Shown piece by piece: positions 59,722 to 64,000 of a stretch of 64,000 nucleotides of DNA. Each line of letters starts with the position of its first letter. Positions within the stretch are counted from its first letter, which is position 1. Position numbers and translations under genes: made by a program. Source of the stretch: Trichobilharzia szidati (taxonomy: Eukaryota > Platyhelminthes > Trematoda > Strigeidida > Schistosomatidae); contig OX235279.1 of assembly GCA_944472155.2 (NCBI GenBank), positions 64,655,543 to 64,719,542 on the forward strand, given 5' to 3'. A model generated the notes under the pieces. It searched no databases, was not told the origin of the DNA, and worked only from the letters and a program-made list of their open reading frames with translations.

Positions 59722-59880
59722 TTTTTTATTCCTTTACGTTGCAAGTCGAGGCCTGAAGTTTCGGTAGCAGTGGTGTTTAATTTTACGGGATAGGGTTGTC
59801 AGCCTCATGTCCAACCTACTCTCTTTGCCTGACCTACTACCGGCTTAGCGTAATGAAGGAGTAAGTAGGCCGAACCACTA
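59722..59880 (-). repeat. SINE family A, head-truncated copy
   Basis: The minus strand carries the body (CGCTAAGCCGGTAGTAGGTC, GGTTGGACATGAGGCTGAC, CTACCGAAACTTCAGGCC) and an A-rich end. The tRNA promoter part is missing or replaced. Confidence 0.75.
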
Positions 59881-61979
59881 GGAGCCTAAAGGCATTTAAT
59901 AAAAAATTTACTCATTCACGTAAAAACATCTTGCATAGCGTCTAAAAAATGAATCAGATGTACCGGTCATTCGCGGACTCTATTTCTCGCATTGGAACAT
60001 ATTGAAGCTAGTCAGAAGAAATTTTATCTGTTTATCTGTGTTCATCCATTATCAAAATGTATGGGTATAGAAATAATCTGTTAGTTATTCATCACACAAT
60101 AAGATTTTATCAGAAAACCTACTAATCAAAGGTACAAGTTTCAATTTCCTGAAGAGTGGAACTTATCGTCAATTTTGAACATGAAACCCTTCGTGTATTT
60201 GGTTCTCTGAAGAAGCTGAACAAAACACAGTCAAATGGAAGTACATTTATCCAAACAAGATGACGAAACTGTTTACCAGGACAGAACATTTTCCGTCATG
60301 AAGATACACTATGCGAAAACAGAACACAATAATAAGCAGCAGAATCAGACTGTGAGAATTACTTCTTAGCATTCTGAATGTTTTTGAGACCGAAGCATTC
60401 TTAACGCTGGGGCTGTTTAGACTAAAGTGTTCACTTACATTCCACTCACAGTCTTTGACATAGATTTAGAATCACAAACCTACACTTAAAACGATATGCC
60501 TCAAATAGAGTTAATCTACTGTAGCCATTTTATTCACCTATTACAGGAGCAAGAAGTAATCAGGAAAAGTTAAAAACGAAGGAATTTTATATGATCACAT
60601 ACTTGATTCGTAAGAATTAACAACAGAATATTACACAATTAATAGTTTGCAAATTAATTAAAAATAAGAAAAATAGGTGAATGACTTTGTCATTTTGTTG
60701 ATAATGGTCCCAGAACAACTACAGAAGAAGAGGAAAATCACTTCAAATAGTAATAATAATGCTTATCGACTCGAAGGTAGATAAAAATGGCCATTTTAAC
60801 ACATTCTGAGCTTCTTCAGTAGATGGACCGCGTGACGAAAGGACCGGTGCTAATTCCTTTCTAACACAAGTTTCTCTCATACAGACAAGTTCTTTATATG
60901 GTATGCAAAAGCAGGGCTAGTTAGAGATGAACAAGATTAGATAAAAGGAGCAAATAATTGAAGTTTATAGCATGCCATATCAACAAAGTTTTACCTATTG
61001 TTTAACTTTAGTGGATGCTACTCGGAAAATCCCTGGTTTGGCAGGAACATCCGTTCTAGAAAGTACACATAGACTAGCTAAAATTAAGTAGATTATTATT
61101 ATTTTGTTGGATGATATTAGTCAAACAAAAAGTATCAATTTTTTCTGACTTTTTGTTTAATTGCCTTAAAAGTTACAGAACCCATTTTATAGATGCATGG
61201 TATATCCATTTAAACCAATGGGTAACTTTGTCACATCATTTAACCAGGAAGTTACAGTGAAAGGTGTTCTGAGAGTATCATAAAGGCTTCCTTAGATGAG
61301 ATCTAGTCATGTCAACTTTCTTATTGAATCCATCGGCCAACTTTTAGTCTTTTTTGCTAAACGACTATTGATCCATAGATTCTTTAAGTTTTAACTCGTT
61401 AGGCGGTGCCTTAATTTTACTTACTGTCACGCACAGAAAGACCATCAGTGGCCTTACGTTGAATTCTAGATGAAGCTGAAATGAGGTTAGCATTTAAACC
61501 AACAAACTTTCTCACAGATCAGCTTTGTCGGATTAAAGACCCCACCGTTAGATTAAATTAAGAAGAAGAATATAATTTGCCAAATATCATGTAATGACTG
61601 TGAGGTTAATTGCATAAGTCAAACTAGTAGATAGGGGTCATTTAGATTATTGGGACATAAAAGGTTAGCTAGACCTAGCGTGATTGACCGTGCTAAGCCA
61701 GTTAACCTAGAAAAAAGCCCAACCATTGCATTGGCTTGCATGTAATCACAGAATACAGTAAGTGGGATATGGTGAGCTTATTAAAAAGTAATATAGTTAG
61801 GTTGAAACAGATGTCGATCGCTGAATCTCTGTTTGTCGATTCAACATCTGACGCGTGCAATCAAAATGACGCAACGCCAATGCTGGAGGTATGGAAAGTA
61901 ACAAAAAACAACAAGGGAAAGAGATAGAGGGAGAGAGAGAGAAAATACATATATGAAGCAAATCGCAAAGTCGTGTGAC
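59881..61979. other. Unassigned region with GA repeat
   Basis: A (GA)n simple repeat lies at 61921-61945. No gene or other repeat was recognised. Confidence 0.45.
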
Positions 61980-62100
61980 TAATTGATATGAATGTGAACA
62001 GTAAATTCTGCTCACGACGTCATCCAGTTATTTATACTGCATCACTGTGTGTTAGTTCAAATAAGTTTATCCAATATAGAATCACTGTAATAGTACCTAA
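61980..62100 (+). repeat. Foldback family half-element
   Basis: ATTGATATGAATGTGAACAG, AAATTCTGCTCACGACGTCA and TTTATACTGCATCACTGTGT align with the right arm 48820-48890. AGAATCACTGTAATAGTACC is a degraded family tail. The complementary arm is absent. Confidence 0.65.
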
Positions 62101-63244
62101 GTCTTTATAAGGTTTAGAAACCAATAGTTCCTTGTTCGTTTGTAGTGTGTGTAAGATCCCCTTATGTTTATTCGCGAAATACCGTTCGCATTATGTCTGT
62201 TACCTGCTAACCCTTTCAAATGATGAATTATCACATTTCTAATCTTTACATGGAGGTTTTCAAACTGAACTTGTATTTTGTTAGCTCTCAGACTAATGTT
62301 ATCAAACTTTAGTACTCGAAACCAATACTTCTAAATCTGTTAGATAAAGAACAACATTGAAATAACTGTGAACATATTTGTCTGGACTGGAAAGGAATTG
62401 CTTCCTATGAGCTTTAACTTATAAGCTTCGAATGGAATGAATTCTTTTACTTCCCTTTCTTCTTCATCAGCACACCACAAGAAGGGTTAACTTCGAGTGA
62501 TTCGGAAGCTTATAAAAGTTTATTTGACAACTAATATGATAAGAATTCAATCTAACACATATACATAATGTATATATCTGCTCTGCAATTAATTTTACTA
62601 TACTCTGGATCACTATAGTGAGTCCAAGATATCATTCAAAAATTAGTACCACTTTATCTCTTTTTATTCAAACAAATAAAACTAAATTGAAATTAGATTC
62701 AAATACAAGACTCAAGATATACCATAGTAAACTGCATAGTCATTGCACTCCTCAGAGTCTGTCTAAACTGTTTTGATGGAAAATTCTCTATTCTAGGATA
62801 GAGATTTTATCGTTTTAATGTAATTAAAAAATAAGGTGTGAGGATACATTATGACCCTTTGATGTCACTTAAGTCGCTACATAAATTCAGCCGTTCTTTA
62901 CCAAACTACTAAATAAATTCTAAGTAGCATCTGACGTTAAATGAAGTTTGCTGATATTTCACTGATGAAAATAAGGCTGAAATAATTACTGCATTCACAA
63001 GTTGTTTAACTTCTGCTCCCTACAAAACAGTTTCTAGTGTCATGAACGCCTTTAGGAATTCTATTGAAAAATCGCACATATGCAGAAGCGCATACGGCAT
63101 TTGGAAAATATATATAACAAGATGATATCACTTAGTAGTTTCTCTGCAAAAGTGTCACAACCAGTATGATTGACAATTATCCAATATATTTCTGGATATT
63201 TAACAATTCATAAATAATCCTCATCCAGACATTAATGGAAACAA
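62101..63244. other. Unassigned region
   Basis: No feature recognised. Confidence 0.4.
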
Positions 63245-64000
63245 AACACATAATTCAGCGAAGAGTCTCTTTTCGATTAATTCATTCAATCAGCTGCACA
63301 ATCGGAAATATATATTACTTATTTTTGTATGTGTGTGTACATTAGGTTTATCCGATAAGAATAAAAATAAGTTAGGGTTATTGTTGAAAATACATTTCAA
63401 AAATGTGATGAGTAACCAAACTGTAACTAGGGTGGGGGTGGAGATTGGTAAGAGGGCAGTGGTGATGTGTTGTCAAAAAACACATATATATTAACACATA
63501 AACGAATTTGAATAAGCGTAACACAACTACGTAATAAGATGAATAAGATGTATACAAAAGAAAATCATCCAACAACTTCTACTGTCATGGTAACAACCGT
63601 ATTGACTTCTACTGACTTGATGCTTGTGTGCTATTTTCTAACTCCTCATAACATTTGTTATTTTTAGAACTCGCTAATAACTCCATATTTTCCTTTGTTT
63701 CCATGTGCATCCTAATCACAACTCACTCATTAAACTATTCATCTTAATTAATAACTGTATTATGCTCATTCAAATTATTTTATGTGTTGACTGACATAAA
63801 TAACTATGCTTTTTGACAACACATCACCACTGCCCTCTAACCAATCTCCAACCCCACCCTAGATACAGTTTGGTTACTCATCACATTTTTGAAATATATT
63901 TTCAATAATAACCTTAACTTATTTTTATTCTTATCGGATAAACCTAATGTATACATACATACAAAAATAAGTAATATATATTTCCAGTTGTGCAGCTGAT
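63245..64000. mobile_element. Inverted repeat of PLE 3' ends, truncated by window edge
   Basis: The left terminus TTCAGCGAAGAGTCTCTTTT (63254-63273) equals the PLE terminus at 3812. Arms 63289-63480 and about 63810-64000 are close inverted copies (CAGCTGCACAA, GGTTTATCCGATAAGAATAA, GATGAGTAACCAAACTGTA, GGGCAGTGGTGATGTGTTGT). A weaker pairing continues inward (AACACATAAACGAATTTGAA with its complement near 63765-63790). The arrangement copies that at 36184-37747, with 3' ends outward. The right terminus should lie just past 64000. Confidence 0.8.

Overview
This is AT-rich eukaryotic DNA and almost certainly a schistosome (blood fluke) genome. The evidence is small exons with GT/AG borders separated by 1-7.5 kb introns, degenerate Penelope-like elements (PLEs) with RT plus GIY-YIG modules, RTE-type LINE remnants resembling the schistosome SR2/Perere group, and tRNA-derived SINEs. 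One SINE carries a hammerhead-like motif of the Smα type described from Schistosoma. No bacterial-style gene, rRNA, functional tRNA or CRISPR was seen.

Only one host gene is recognised. From 6719 to 40431 on the + strand there are ten exons with matching splice phases, encoding the last 515 residues plus stop of an SLC4-family membrane transporter closest to SLC4A11 (BTR1). The N-terminal cytoplasmic domain and first membrane helices lie upstream of the window. Exon phases join without a break, and coding length from the first full codon is 1548 nt. The first 6.7 kb is therefore probably intron of the same gene. The introns hold most of the repeats of the left half, including a nearly intact antisense PLE (30415-32400) in intron 8. 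Intron 9 holds a palindromic PLE pair (36184-37747), a Smα-like SINE, and an RTE remnant itself interrupted by a SINE.

From 40432 to 64000 no host gene is recognisable. This part is a graveyard of mobile DNA: RTE 3' ends, a 5'-truncated PLE (52155-53760) abutting a CCTAA-rich telomere-like tract, a dispersed foldback family (48674-48911 has 109-bp arms), a 217-bp apparently perfect palindrome holding two mirror copies of a hammerhead-bearing SINE (58768-59229), and a large inverted repeat of PLE 3' ends running off the right edge.

The most interesting points are: a hammerhead ribozyme-like fold next to a TATA box at the 5' end of the PLE, fused directly to RT motif A; the perfect SINE palindrome; SINE tails that share their 3' end with the local RTE LINEs; and an RTE inserted with a clean 12-bp target-site duplication in the tail of a foldback element, a tail hit a second time by a tiny RTE fragment at 40988.
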